This document shows positions 24,820 to 33,617 of a stretch of 64,000 bases of DNA, piece by piece. Both the position numbers and the translations under genes were made by a program. The notes beneath the pieces were generated by a model, which was not told where the DNA came from, searched no databases, and saw nothing but the letters and a program-made list of their open reading frames with translations. How positions within the stretch are numbered: the stretch's first letter is position 1; every line of letters starts with the position of its first letter. Origin of the DNA: Corynebacterium sp. (GTDB lineage: Bacteria > Actinomycetota > Actinomycetes > Mycobacteriales > Mycobacteriaceae); the NCBI RefSeq assembly GCF_030152825.1, contig NZ_JASLIP010000047.1:6238-70237 (forward strand), written 5' to 3'.

Positions 24820-25851
24820 TTAGTTGTCCTCGTCGAAGATCTCGGCGTAGTTGAAGGAGTTCCGCCGTCCCATGCCCGGGTCTGCCGGTGCCTGACCCGC
24901 GATGCCCTGGGAGGCCCTGATCGGCTCGGCGCGTTCGACAGCCTCGGCTGGCGCGACCGCGCCGGAGGGGCGAATCTCGGAACCAGGAGCGTCTGCCGCC
25001 TGGGCCTGCCGCTTATCCCGGCGCTTATCGTTGAAACGGATGATCAGGTAGGCGATCTCCATCATCAGGGTCAGTGCGCAGCCGAGCGCCAGCATGGAGA
25101 ACGGGTCAGCCGGGGTCACGAAGGCCGCGAAGGCGAAGAGACCGACGATGATGTAGCGGCGCTTCGTCTTGATGCTGTCGTAGCGCAGTAGACCCGCGAA
25201 GCTCAGCAGCACCGTGAACAGTGGCAGCTCGAAGCTGACGCCGAAGACGAGCAGGAGGATGAGGACGAAGCTGAAATACTCGCTGCCCTTCAGCGCGGTG
25301 ATCTGGGCCTCGTCGCCGACCGTGAGGAGGAAGTGCAGGCCGTGGTGCAGGACGAGGTAGGCCAGCGCGGCGCCGAAGAAGAAAAACAGTGTTGCTACCA
25401 GTGACACCGAGACCGCCCAGCGGCGCTCATTCTTCTTCAGTCCCGGGGTGATGAAGCCCCAGATCTGGCCGATCCACACCGGAGCGGAGAGCACGATGCC
25501 GGCGATGAAACCGACCTTCAAGCGCAGCAGGAACATCTCGAAGGGGCCGGTGGCCAGCAGGCGACACTCCCCGGTCGCGGCACCGAAGCGCACCTCGGAA
25601 GGGAGTTTGCAATAAGGCTCGCGGAGGATTTCCCCCAGGCTGCGGAGCGGGCCCACGTTGGTGCCGTACCAGAGGTAGCCCAGGATCGTGCCGATCAGGA
25701 TTGCGATGACCGCGATAATGAGGCGGCGGCGGAGTTCCTGAATGTGCTCGACGATGCTCATCGCGCCGTCGGTTGGGCGTTGGTTGGCACGGCGAAAAGC
25801 CCGGCGGCGGGGCCGCTGGGCTGTGCGTGCTGCCTGAGGGGTGTTACTCAT
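24820..25851 (-). CDS. tatC: Sec-independent translocase subunit TatC
   Basis: TatC is the six-helix receptor of the twin-arginine pathway. The 343-residue protein has a basic N-terminal tail, then MSIVEHIQELRRRLI with the conserved HxxELRxR motif at about residue 35, six hydrophobic segments up to about residue 280, and the FxxE-type FGVSFELPLF segment in the fourth. The C-terminal 60 residues are hydrophilic, as is usual in Actinobacteria. It follows tatA by 43 bp in the same transcriptional direction. Confidence 0.96.
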   Translation of the reverse strand: MSNTPQAARTAQRPRRRAFRRANQRPTDGAMSIVEHIQELRRRLIIAVIAILIGTILGYLWYGTNVGPLRSLGEILREPYCKLPSEVRFGAATGECRLLATGPFEMFLLRLKVGFIAGIVLSAPVWIGQIWGFITPGLKKNERRWAVSVSLVATLFFFFGAALAYLVLHHGLHFLLTVGDEAQITALKGSEYFSFVLILLLVFGVSFELPLFTVLLSFAGLLRYDSIKTKRRYIIVGLFAFAAFVTPADPFSMLALGCALTLMMEIAYLIIRFNDKRRDKRQAQAADAPGSEIRPSGAVAPAEAVERAEPIRASQGIAGQAPADPGMGRRNSFNYAEIFDEDN

Positions 25852-25894
25852 GCGGAAAAGCGGAAACGCGGCGAAGCTGGGCGCGAGTTTCTAC

Positions 25895-26125
25895 CTAGTT
25901 GCTGTTCTGATTCTGCTGCTGCGCTGGATTAGGCTGCGGCGCGCGCTGCTGCTCGATGGCCTCCTGCCCGTTCTGCTCTGGGTTATCGGTGCGCATCTCG
26001 TCCATCTCGGACTTGAAGATGCGCATCGAACGGCCGAGGGAACGGGCTGCGTTCGGCAGGCGGGATGCGCCGAACACGAGAAGGACAACCAGCAACAGGA
26101 TGAGGATGTGGCTACCAGAGAGCAT
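25895..26125 (-). CDS. tatA: Sec-independent translocase subunit TatA
   Basis: The 76-residue product has one short N-terminal membrane helix (SHILILLLVVLLVFGASRLP), the hinge FGASRLPNAARSLG and an amphipathic helix, followed by a Gln/Asn/Pro-rich tail. This is the pore-forming component that oligomerises when TatC binds a twin-arginine substrate. It lies between pafBC and tatC, the mycobacterial order. Confidence 0.94.
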   Translation of the reverse strand: MLSGSHILILLLVVLLVFGASRLPNAARSLGRSMRIFKSEMDEMRTDNPEQNGQEAIEQQRAPQPNPAQQQNQNSN

Positions 26126-26168
26126 GAAGGTTTTTGCCTTTCAGGACCAGCGTTAAAAATCTCAGTCT

Positions 26169-28472
26169 TCAGCTTACATCGGGGAAACGGTCCCGATAAA
26201 CCCCCAGCCCTGTTTCCGCGCGTCGCGCGACGCGTCCGGCGAGGCCCGGGGTTGAGAGTTCCGCGACCTGACCGGCATGGGCGATCAAGAAGCGCTCCAG
26301 CCAGGCCCCGGTGTCCGGCATCGTCACAGCGGTGCTCCGGCTCTCGGGGCTGGTTTTAACGGAGGTGGCTTCGGTTCGGGCGTCTTCGCTTACGCCGCCG
26401 ACTCCCGCGTCGGCGTCCTGCCACAGCGGGAAGTACTCCAGCATCCACAATGCGGAGTCGGATAGGCGGAAGTAGGCCCAGTCGGCGGCCGCACCGAAGT
26501 CGAAGGGATCGGTTGCATCGACCTCGGTGGACAATCGTGCCGGTGCACTGGACTCCTCCCCGAGCGTGACCTCGCTCATGCGGGAAACCCGGAAGTTCTT
26601 CGGGGTCTCGTCCACCACTCCCGCGTCATCGAGGCTGCGCGCCAGTAGATAGGCGTTGCCCTCGATCATGCGGATCGCATCCGGCACCAGGCGGCGGCTA
26701 CTGCGCTGATCCCGGCTGAGAGTGAGGTACTCGCAGTCCACGACACACCTCTCCGCGAGTGCGGTGCGCAGCAGCTCCAGGGTGGACTCCACAGTGTTCT
26801 CCGGGGCGTTGGGCTGGCGTTGCGCAGCCGTTTCCTGGTGCTCCGGGGTGATGATGCCGACTTGAGAGGGACCGGCATCGGTGCCCGTCGAAGGCTGGTT
26901 GGCCACGCCCTGCTTGCCCTCCAGGAGGCCACGCAGCTTCTCGGTCACCGAGTCCACGGCTTCCCGCTGCTCGGCGGGGACAGCGTCCCGGACCGCTTCC
27001 AGGTTGAGCAGCAACGCGCCGGCCTCCACCGTGCTCAGCCGCACCGGGCCGTCCAACCCGGCGGTGAATTGCGCCTCCGCGGTGGTGCGGTCCATCGCGA
27101 TTTCAACCAGTGAGCCCGGATAGTAGCCCGGCAGCCCGCACATGCTCAGTTGCTTGAGCTCGTGCTGGATTTGGGCCACGCTGAGTCCCAGGTCGCGGGA
27201 AGCCCGCATGAAGGAGCCACGCGGGTGGGCCTGGAACCAGGCCAGTACCGAAAGTGTCTGGGCGAACTGCTGGGCGACGAGGTTGACCGGCGGCGCCTGG
27301 ACGTCGGCCAGTTCGTCGTCCATGGCCTGACCAGGGGTATGCGGCTCCATGAAATCCGGCTCTTGCTCGTCCACAGCTGAACCGCCATCTAAGGTCGCGG
27401 CGTCAGTATCCGTAGGCTGCGTGGCTGAGATCTTTTCCTGGGTGCCCAACTGCTGGGCGCGCTGCAGAAGGTCGAGGACCTCAACGACGAGCTGCTGGGG
27501 CTCCAGCAGCACTGCATCCGGGGCATAGCTCGCCGCCGTCTGCACTAGCCAATCACGATCCACCGGCCCGACCGTCCCCACTCGCCCTTCGGGCGTATCG
27601 CGGAGCTCGCTGGCCATGTCCTGAAGTTCGATGGCGCCGTCCCCCGTGAACAGCACGTTAGCCGTGACCTTCGTCTGGTGCCCCGCCAGCCCGCGGCGAA
27701 TCAACTCGCCGGCCGGCACCGGCTGACCGGTCGCGGGGTCGGTGGGCGCCTGGTGCTCGACGAACTGCGCCTCCGCCCGAACATCGGAGAGCCTGGCCAG
27801 GCGAAAGGTGCGCTGGGCACCCCGGTCGACGTCGAAACCAGTGACGTATAGCCGCCCATCGATCCCGGCGACCGCCCACGGATCCAGCGTGCGCTGCTCC
27901 GGCTCGACCAAGTAGGCCGGGTAGTACCAGAAAGTCATCCGCAGCCCGCGCTGGGTGGCGCGGAAAATAGCATCGACGCTGCGCGGATCCAGTTCCACCA
28001 TGTCGGGGACGGGCTGAACCACGGCGGTATCGTCGACCCTGCTGAGCCCCGCGCCGGCGAGCTTCAGCTGCGCCTGCGCCGTGGGGCCAGCCATCGCGGA
28101 GTCCACCGGTTGGCGTGCCCACTGCGTGGCGGTCGCCAACACCTGCAGCTCGGCTTCCGAGAGGTCCAGATCCGGGAGGAAGACCTGCTCGGGTCGCAGT
28201 AGCCAGTAGTCCTGCCCCTCCCGGCTTTCGTGGCTCAGCTGAATCCCCAGCTGGCGCAGCGACTCCCGGTCCCGGTGGAACACGCGTTCCCGGGACTTGA
28301 GCTGCCCGGAATAGCCCTCAATATTCTCGACGACCCAGGCGGTCGGCCGCGGGCTTGGGGCGTTGAGCAGGCCGATGACCAGGTTGAATAGCCTGCTCGC
28401 GCCCTGCTGCCAGGTCACCTTCACTGGCCGGTTGCGGGACCCGGCGCTGCCGGGCTTTCCTGGACCCACCAT
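26169..28472 (-). CDS. pafBC: Fused PafB-PafC WYL-domain DNA-damage regulator
   Basis: One 767-residue protein corresponds to the PafB and PafC pair that is separate in mycobacteria. The first half (about 1-330) has a winged-helix region (SRLFNLVIGLLNAP), then a WYL domain (FWYYPAYLVEPEQRTLDPWAV, GIDGRLYVTGFDV). A Glu/Thr-rich linker follows (about 345-395). The second half repeats the layout: helix-turn-helix (FMRASRDLGLSVAQIQHELK) and WYL (CEYLTLSRDQRSSRRLVPD). The heterodimer activates the LexA/RecA-independent DNA damage response in mycobacteria. The ATG is six bases after the pafA stop. Confidence 0.9.
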   Translation of the reverse strand: MVGPGKPGSAGSRNRPVKVTWQQGASRLFNLVIGLLNAPSPRPTAWVVENIEGYSGQLKSRERVFHRDRESLRQLGIQLSHESREGQDYWLLRPEQVFLPDLDLSEAELQVLATATQWARQPVDSAMAGPTAQAQLKLAGAGLSRVDDTAVVQPVPDMVELDPRSVDAIFRATQRGLRMTFWYYPAYLVEPEQRTLDPWAVAGIDGRLYVTGFDVDRGAQRTFRLARLSDVRAEAQFVEHQAPTDPATGQPVPAGELIRRGLAGHQTKVTANVLFTGDGAIELQDMASELRDTPEGRVGTVGPVDRDWLVQTAASYAPDAVLLEPQQLVVEVLDLLQRAQQLGTQEKISATQPTDTDAATLDGGSAVDEQEPDFMEPHTPGQAMDDELADVQAPPVNLVAQQFAQTLSVLAWFQAHPRGSFMRASRDLGLSVAQIQHELKQLSMCGLPGYYPGSLVEIAMDRTTAEAQFTAGLDGPVRLSTVEAGALLLNLEAVRDAVPAEQREAVDSVTEKLRGLLEGKQGVANQPSTGTDAGPSQVGIITPEHQETAAQRQPNAPENTVESTLELLRTALAERCVVDCEYLTLSRDQRSSRRLVPDAIRMIEGNAYLLARSLDDAGVVDETPKNFRVSRMSEVTLGEESSAPARLSTEVDATDPFDFGAAADWAYFRLSDSALWMLEYFPLWQDADAGVGGVSEDARTEATSVKTSPESRSTAVTMPDTGAWLERFLIAHAGQVAELSTPGLAGRVARRAETGLGVYRDRFPDVS

Positions 28473-28478
28473 CAGTGC

Positions 28479-29990
28479 TTAACCCCGCGCGGGCGCGTCG
28501 GCACCGCCGAAATCGGCCATGCTGGCGATCATCTCGTCCACCTGCGGATCCGTGGCCGCAAACGGGTCCGGGAGCGCAACCTCGCTGCCGAATTCACCGT
28601 TGATCTTCAGCCGCATCCAATCCACGGTAGTGGCACAGCCGTGCTCCCGCGCGGCGGCGAGGAAGCGTCCACGCAGCGCCGCGCGAGTCGTCGTCGGAGC
28701 CTGGTCCATCGCCTCGCGGATCTGCTCCTCGCTCAAGATCGAGGCGGCCTGGCCGCGGCGCTTCAGCACGTTGAACAGCCCACGGGTGGGGTGAATATCG
28801 TGATAGCGCAGGTCAATCTGCGCCAGCCGCGGATCGGTCAGCTCCAGCCCGTGGCGGGAGGCCATGCCGTCCAGCAGCTTCTTCTTGATCACCCAGTCGA
28901 TCTCGGTATCCACCGGGGAGAAATCCCCGGTCTCGAAGCAGTCCAGGACACGACCCCACAGCTCCACCACCGGCTCGAGCTGCTCGCGCGGGGTGCCCAG
29001 CCAACGCCCATCGACGCACTCTGGTTCTGGGCGACGCTCCAGCCACTGCACCGCAGCGGCGTGGAAGGTGCGCTGCATCTCCAGTGGGGTGGCAGTCTCG
29101 CCGCTGCGCAGCTTGAGCTCGGTGAGCCCCGTGAAGTCCCGAGCGATGTCCCGAATGGCTCGAATCTCGTTGGCCAGCTCGTAGTTCGGCAGCTCTACGC
29201 CCGCCTCGATCATCTCGAGGACCAGTAGCGCGGAACCGATCTTCAGCGCGGTGGTGGTCTCGGACATGTTCGAGTCCCCCACGATCACGTGCAGGCGGCG
29301 GTACTTCGAGGAGTCCGCGTGCGGCTCGTCGCGGGTGTTGATGATCGGCCGGGAACGGGTGGTGGCACTCGAAATGCCCTCCCACATGTAGTCCGCCCGC
29401 TGGCTCATCATGAACCCGGCTTCGAAGTTCTCATTCGGGGCGCCCGGGCTTGGGATCGTGAGCTTGCCCGCCCCGCAGATCAGCTGGCGGGTCACCAGGA
29501 AGGGCAGCAGCTGGGAGGATAGGTGCTTGAGCAGCACATTGCGGCTGATCAGGTAGTTCTCGTGGCAGCCGTAGGAGTTGCCCATCGAGTCGGTGTTGTT
29601 CTTCAGCAGGAAGACGTGCCCGCCGACACCGTTGCCGGCCAGCTCTTCCTCGGCGCGGCTCGCCAGTTGCTGGACGAGCTCGTCACCCGCGCGATCGTAA
29701 GCGAGCAACTGGTGCAGGCTATCGCACTCCGCGGTCGCGATCTCCGGGTGCGCGCCCACATCCAGGTACAGGCGGGAGGCGTTCTCGGTGAAGATATTGG
29801 AGCTGCGGTACTTCTCCACGATGGGAGAAAACAGCAGCCGGGACACCTCATCGGGCCCGAGGCGGCGCGTGCCGTCGAGGACGTTCGTGATGCCGTACTC
29901 GGTCTCCAGCCCCATGATGCGGCGGACGTAGACGGGATTCTCCGCAGCTGCCTGCTCCGTTGGCGTGGCTTCTCCGGTCACCGGGCTCAC
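28479..29990 (-). CDS. pafA: Pup-protein ligase PafA
   Basis: PafA joins the C-terminal glutamate of Pup to target lysines using ATP. The 503-residue protein has the glutamine-synthetase-like motifs IMGLETEYGI, RLYLDVGAHPEIATAECD, KNNTDSMGNSYGCHENYL, INTRDEPHAD and RRLHVIVGDSNMSE. It lacks the Dop loop insertion, which separates it from the dop gene nearby. The GTG start overlaps the pup stop as GTGA, so ligase and modifier are translationally coupled. In mycobacteria prcB and prcA lie between pup and pafA; here there is no room for them. Confidence 0.96.
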   Translation of the reverse strand: MSPVTGEATPTEQAAAENPVYVRRIMGLETEYGITNVLDGTRRLGPDEVSRLLFSPIVEKYRSSNIFTENASRLYLDVGAHPEIATAECDSLHQLLAYDRAGDELVQQLASRAEEELAGNGVGGHVFLLKNNTDSMGNSYGCHENYLISRNVLLKHLSSQLLPFLVTRQLICGAGKLTIPSPGAPNENFEAGFMMSQRADYMWEGISSATTRSRPIINTRDEPHADSSKYRRLHVIVGDSNMSETTTALKIGSALLVLEMIEAGVELPNYELANEIRAIRDIARDFTGLTELKLRSGETATPLEMQRTFHAAAVQWLERRPEPECVDGRWLGTPREQLEPVVELWGRVLDCFETGDFSPVDTEIDWVIKKKLLDGMASRHGLELTDPRLAQIDLRYHDIHPTRGLFNVLKRRGQAASILSEEQIREAMDQAPTTTRAALRGRFLAAAREHGCATTVDWMRLKINGEFGSEVALPDPFAATDPQVDEMIASMADFGGADAPARG

Positions 29991-30184
29991 TGTCCGCCCT
30001 TCTGGACGTAGGAGCGGACGAATTCCTCGGCATTGGTCTCCAGCAGTCCGTCGATTTCGTCCAGGAGGTCGTCCGTCCCGGTGACGTTGACCTGCTGGGT
30101 GCCCGAACCCTGCTGCGGGGCGTCGTTGTTCTCGGCGTCGTCGCCGCCCCCGCCGCCGAAGACCTGCTGCTGAGCGTTTGCCAT
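29987..30184 (-). CDS. pup: Prokaryotic ubiquitin-like protein Pup
   Basis: A 65-residue, mostly disordered and acidic protein. The N-terminal MANAQQQVFGGGGGDD is glycine-rich, the helical ARC-binding part is DDLLDEIDGLLETNAEEFV, and it ends SYVQKGGQ. The final Gln means that Dop must deamidate it to Glu before conjugation. GAGGAGA lies upstream of the ATG. It is sandwiched between dop and pafA. Confidence 0.96.
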   Translation of the reverse strand: MANAQQQVFGGGGGDDAENNDAPQQGSGTQQVNVTGTDDLLDEIDGLLETNAEEFVRSYVQKGGQ

Positions 30185-30249
30185 GCCTATCTCCTCAAAC
30201 GTTGATTAGTTGACCTTCACATTACCTGGGCTCCCGGGCGCGGTCGGCG

Positions 30250-31839
30250 CTAGCCCACGCCCATCACGCGCTCGGGCAGAGCGGCGATCAGCGCGGCCGC
30301 CACCTCGGAGAACTCCGGCGCCTGGCCCGGCTCGGCCTCCGCGAGATTCTCTAGTACGGTGCCGGCGAAACTGCCGGCCGTGGACTGCAGCGGCTCAGGC
30401 AGCCCCACGCGCAGCGCCGGGTGCCCGTCGTGCGGGTGCTCCAGGACGACGCTATCCCAGTTCGTGGCCAGGATCTTTGGGGCGTAGTGCTTAACCAGCG
30501 CCCCACGCAGCCAGGCCCGCGTCCCCCGGGGCGGGGTGTCGACGGCCGCGGCGATCTCGGAATCGTCGACCAGCGTGCGCATCTTCCCGCGCGCGACGAG
30601 CGCGTGGTACAGCCCGCGGGCCGGGTCAATGTCGTGGTACTGGATATCGATCAGCGCCATCCGCGGATCCGACCACTCCAAGCCCCGGGCGCGGTATCCC
30701 TGCAGCAGCGCGTATTTCGCCGTCCAGTCCAGCCGGTCGGAGGTGCGCAGCGGATCAGCTTCCAGGTCGTCCAGGATCTCCTCCCACAGCGCGAGCACTC
30801 GCTGCTCGTCGGTGGTGAGCTTTCCTGCCGGTTCGAGGGCGCCAATGACCGTCTCGCGGATCCTACGCTGCAGCTCGATCGCGGTGGCGGTGGTGTTGCC
30901 GTAAAGGCGCAGCGGGGTCTTCAACTCCAGGTCGCGGGAGACCCGGCGGACATCCTCGACGGGATCGATCAGCACGATGTCGCTGAAATCGGCGCCCGCC
31001 TCGACGGCCTTGAGCACCAACGCGGTGGTGCCGAAGCGCAGGTAGGTCGCGAACTGGCTCAAGTTCGCATCGCCGATGATCACGTGGAGGCGGCGCCAAT
31101 CATCCGCGGTGGCGTGTGGTTCGTCGCGGGTATTGACGATGCCGCGGTTCAGGGTGGTCTCCAGGGATACTTCCGTCTCGATGTAGTCGGCGCGCTGGGA
31201 GATCTGGAAGCCCGCCTGCTCCCCCGCCTGCCCGAGACCCACGCGGCCCGCACCGGCGTAAATCTGGCGGGTGACGAAGTGCGGGACCAGCGCCTGGTGC
31301 ACGTCCTCGACGTTGAGGCTGCGCGGGTAGAGGTAATTCTCGTGGGCGCCATAGGACGCGCCCTTGCCGTCCACGTTGTTCTTGTAGATCTTCAGCTCCG
31401 GCTGGCCCTCGACCTGACCCGCTGCCTGCGCAGCCGCGTGCATGACCCGGTCGCCGGCCTGATCCCAGACCACCAGGTCATAGGCGCAGGTGACCTCAGG
31501 CGAGGAATACTCCGGGTGGGCGTGGTCCACGTAGAAACGCGCACCCGCCGGGGTGATGACGTTGGCGATGCCCACCGCGTTCGGGTCGTAGCTGGGGGCC
31601 GCGCCGGAACGGTAGCGGCGCAGGTCGAAGCCACGGGCGTCGCGGAGTGGGGACTCCGAGTCATAGTCCCAGCGGGTCCGGCGGTTGACTCCCTGCCCGG
31701 AGACCTCCGCGTAGGCGACGACCGCCTGAGTGCTCGTGTACACGGGGCTGGCTTCCGGGGCGTCGACGGCGACGATGCCGAACTCCGTCTCGGAGCCGAG
31801 CACGTAGCCGGTGGCCTCGTTATCCTTCTGAGCGTTCAC
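30250..31839 (-). CDS. dop: Pup deamidase/depupylase Dop
   Basis: Dop turns the terminal Gln of Pup into Glu and can remove Pup from targets. The 529-residue protein is a PafA homologue with GSETEFGIVAVDAPE, the Dop-specific loop containing RRTRWDYDSESPLRDARGFDL-like residues, YVDHAHPEYSSPEVT, NNVDGKGASYGAHENYL and NTRDEPHATADDWRR. The GTG at 31839 follows GGAAGGA and gives a normal-length N-terminus; the longer open frame to 32022 overlaps arc and is not credible. It lies 61 bp downstream of arc. Confidence 0.95.
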   Translation of the reverse strand: MNAQKDNEATGYVLGSETEFGIVAVDAPEASPVYTSTQAVVAYAEVSGQGVNRRTRWDYDSESPLRDARGFDLRRYRSGAAPSYDPNAVGIANVITPAGARFYVDHAHPEYSSPEVTCAYDLVVWDQAGDRVMHAAAQAAGQVEGQPELKIYKNNVDGKGASYGAHENYLYPRSLNVEDVHQALVPHFVTRQIYAGAGRVGLGQAGEQAGFQISQRADYIETEVSLETTLNRGIVNTRDEPHATADDWRRLHVIIGDANLSQFATYLRFGTTALVLKAVEAGADFSDIVLIDPVEDVRRVSRDLELKTPLRLYGNTTATAIELQRRIRETVIGALEPAGKLTTDEQRVLALWEEILDDLEADPLRTSDRLDWTAKYALLQGYRARGLEWSDPRMALIDIQYHDIDPARGLYHALVARGKMRTLVDDSEIAAAVDTPPRGTRAWLRGALVKHYAPKILATNWDSVVLEHPHDGHPALRVGLPEPLQSTAGSFAGTVLENLAEAEPGQAPEFSEVAAALIAALPERVMGVG

Positions 31840-31900
31840 CAGAGTTTTCCTTCCAGGAGTCGAAAAGTGTTCTCTCGTCGGGCTTAGTTTCCAGTTCGGC

Positions 31901-33517
31901 CTAGTCCGCCAGGGTGATGTCCACGACCCGGCCGGTGCCGTGCCCGGAGATGCGTGCCCATTCCGTGGGGTTGGTTGTGTCCGGCAGGTTCTCGCTGTCG
32001 TTGATCTCCGCCGTGATGGCATCGAGGACGTCCGCGGTGCTCAGCCCGCCCTCGGTGGCAGCCTCGCTCGTGCTTGCGGTCTGCGACAGGGCGCGCTTGA
32101 TCGCGAAGGTCTTCGCACGATCGACGATATTGGCCAGCATCGCGCCGGAGACAAAGTCCGCCCAGTACAGATCCTTGGTCTGCCCATCCGCCAGGTGGAG
32201 GGTCACGTAGCGGTGCGCGGCATCCTGGCGGAAGAGCTCCTCGGCGATGATGCGGCACAGCGCGGCCGCGGCCTCCTCCTTGCCACCGTGCTCCGCCACC
32301 AGGTCCGCATCCAGCGGGAGAGAGGCGTCGATGTGCTTGGACAGGATGTCGAGTGCGGCGTCCTGGTCGGGGCGGTCCACCCGGATCTTCACATCCAGGC
32401 GGCCCGGGCGCAGGATGGCGGGGTCGATGAGCTCCTCGCGATTCGAGGCGCCGATGACGATGACGTTATCCAGCCCCTCCACGCCGTCCAGCTCGGAGAG
32501 CAGCTGCGGGACGACCGTGGACTCCATGTCCGAGGACACTCCGGTGCCACGGGTGCGGAAGATGGCCTCCATCTCGTCGAAGAAGACGATCACCGGCTTA
32601 CCGGCGTGGGCGATCTTGCGGGCGCGCTCAAAGATCTGCCGGATCTGGCGTTCCGTCTCACCGACGAACTTATTCAGCAGCTCCGGGCCCTTGACGTTGA
32701 GGAAGTAGGAATCCGCGAAGCGGGACGCCTTGTCGCTGGAGCCCATGGACTTCGACAGCGAGTTGGCCACTGCCTTGGCGATGAGCGTCTTGCCGTTGCC
32801 GGGCGGGCCGTAGAGCAGCACGCCCTTCGGTGGGCGCAGCCCGTAGTGGCGGTAAATCTCCGGGTGCAGGAAGGGCAGCTCCACCGCGTCCCGAATCTGC
32901 TCTATCTGATTGCTCAGGCCGCCGATGTTTTCGTAGCTGACGTCCGGGACCTCCTCCAGCACCAGGGAGGTGACCTCGGCCCGGGGGATCATGTCGAAGG
33001 CCCAGCCGCTGCGACGGTCGACGACCACGCTATCGCCGGTGGTGAGCTCCCGGTTCGTGATCAGGGACTGCAGCGGGCGGGCAGCCTTGACGATCGACTC
33101 CTCCCCCAGCTTGTCCGCGATGATCAGGCGATCACCGACGACCTCGACGACCGCGGCGACGTCGCCAGAATCAGCGAAGCCGGTGACCTCCACGACCTGG
33201 AGATTCTCCCCCAGCCGCACCGTCACCCCGGGCTGCAGATCCATCCGGTCCAGCAGCGGGGAGACAGCCAGGCGCATGTGGCGGTTCGAGGTGAAGACCT
33301 CCGCGGTCTTCCCCGAGCCGTTGAGCTGCAGCAGCGTGCCGTAGGTACTCGGCGGCTCCGCCATATCCGCCAGGCGGGAATTGATTTCCGCCAGCTTCTC
33401 GCGGGAGGCCTTCAGCGCCTCGGTGAGCTTCTCGTTCTGGGCCCCCAACCGATGATTGGCCAGCCGCAATTCGCGGGCGGTGGGCGAAGGCTGATCGGAG
33501 GGATTCTGCGCAGTCAT
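31901..33517 (-). CDS. arc: AAA+ ATPase ARC/Mpa, proteasome-activating-type unfoldase
   Basis: A 538-residue hexameric unfoldase: N-terminal coiled coil that binds Pup (about 15-60, ARELRLANHRLGAQNEKLTE), two OB domains, then the AAA module with GPPGNGKTLIAKAVAN, IVFFDEMEAIFRTRG and an SNREELIDPAILRPGRLD sensor region. In proteasome-bearing relatives the protein ends in a Gln-Tyr-Leu docking motif; here it ends RVVDITLAD. The ATG at 33517 has TAGGAT seven bases upstream. It heads the pupylation genes; trmI is 100 bp further upstream. Confidence 0.95.
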   Translation of the reverse strand: MTAQNPSDQPSPTARELRLANHRLGAQNEKLTEALKASREKLAEINSRLADMAEPPSTYGTLLQLNGSGKTAEVFTSNRHMRLAVSPLLDRMDLQPGVTVRLGENLQVVEVTGFADSGDVAAVVEVVGDRLIIADKLGEESIVKAARPLQSLITNRELTTGDSVVVDRRSGWAFDMIPRAEVTSLVLEEVPDVSYENIGGLSNQIEQIRDAVELPFLHPEIYRHYGLRPPKGVLLYGPPGNGKTLIAKAVANSLSKSMGSSDKASRFADSYFLNVKGPELLNKFVGETERQIRQIFERARKIAHAGKPVIVFFDEMEAIFRTRGTGVSSDMESTVVPQLLSELDGVEGLDNVIVIGASNREELIDPAILRPGRLDVKIRVDRPDQDAALDILSKHIDASLPLDADLVAEHGGKEEAAAALCRIIAEELFRQDAAHRYVTLHLADGQTKDLYWADFVSGAMLANIVDRAKTFAIKRALSQTASTSEAATEGGLSTADVLDAITAEINDSENLPDTTNPTEWARISGHGTGRVVDITLAD

Positions 33518-33524
33518 GCCACCA

Positions 33525-33530
33525 ATCCTA
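33525..33530 (-). promoter_or_regulatory. -10 box of arc
   Basis: TAGGAT on the minus strand, with seven bases to the ATG at 33517. Confidence 0.5.
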
Positions 33531-33617
33531 CTGAAGGCCCCGCAGCCCAAAACCTGCCGGTAGGCCTAGCGGAGAGGCCACCGGGAAGCGCGCCCCGGCA
33601 GCCGTACTCGGATCGCT

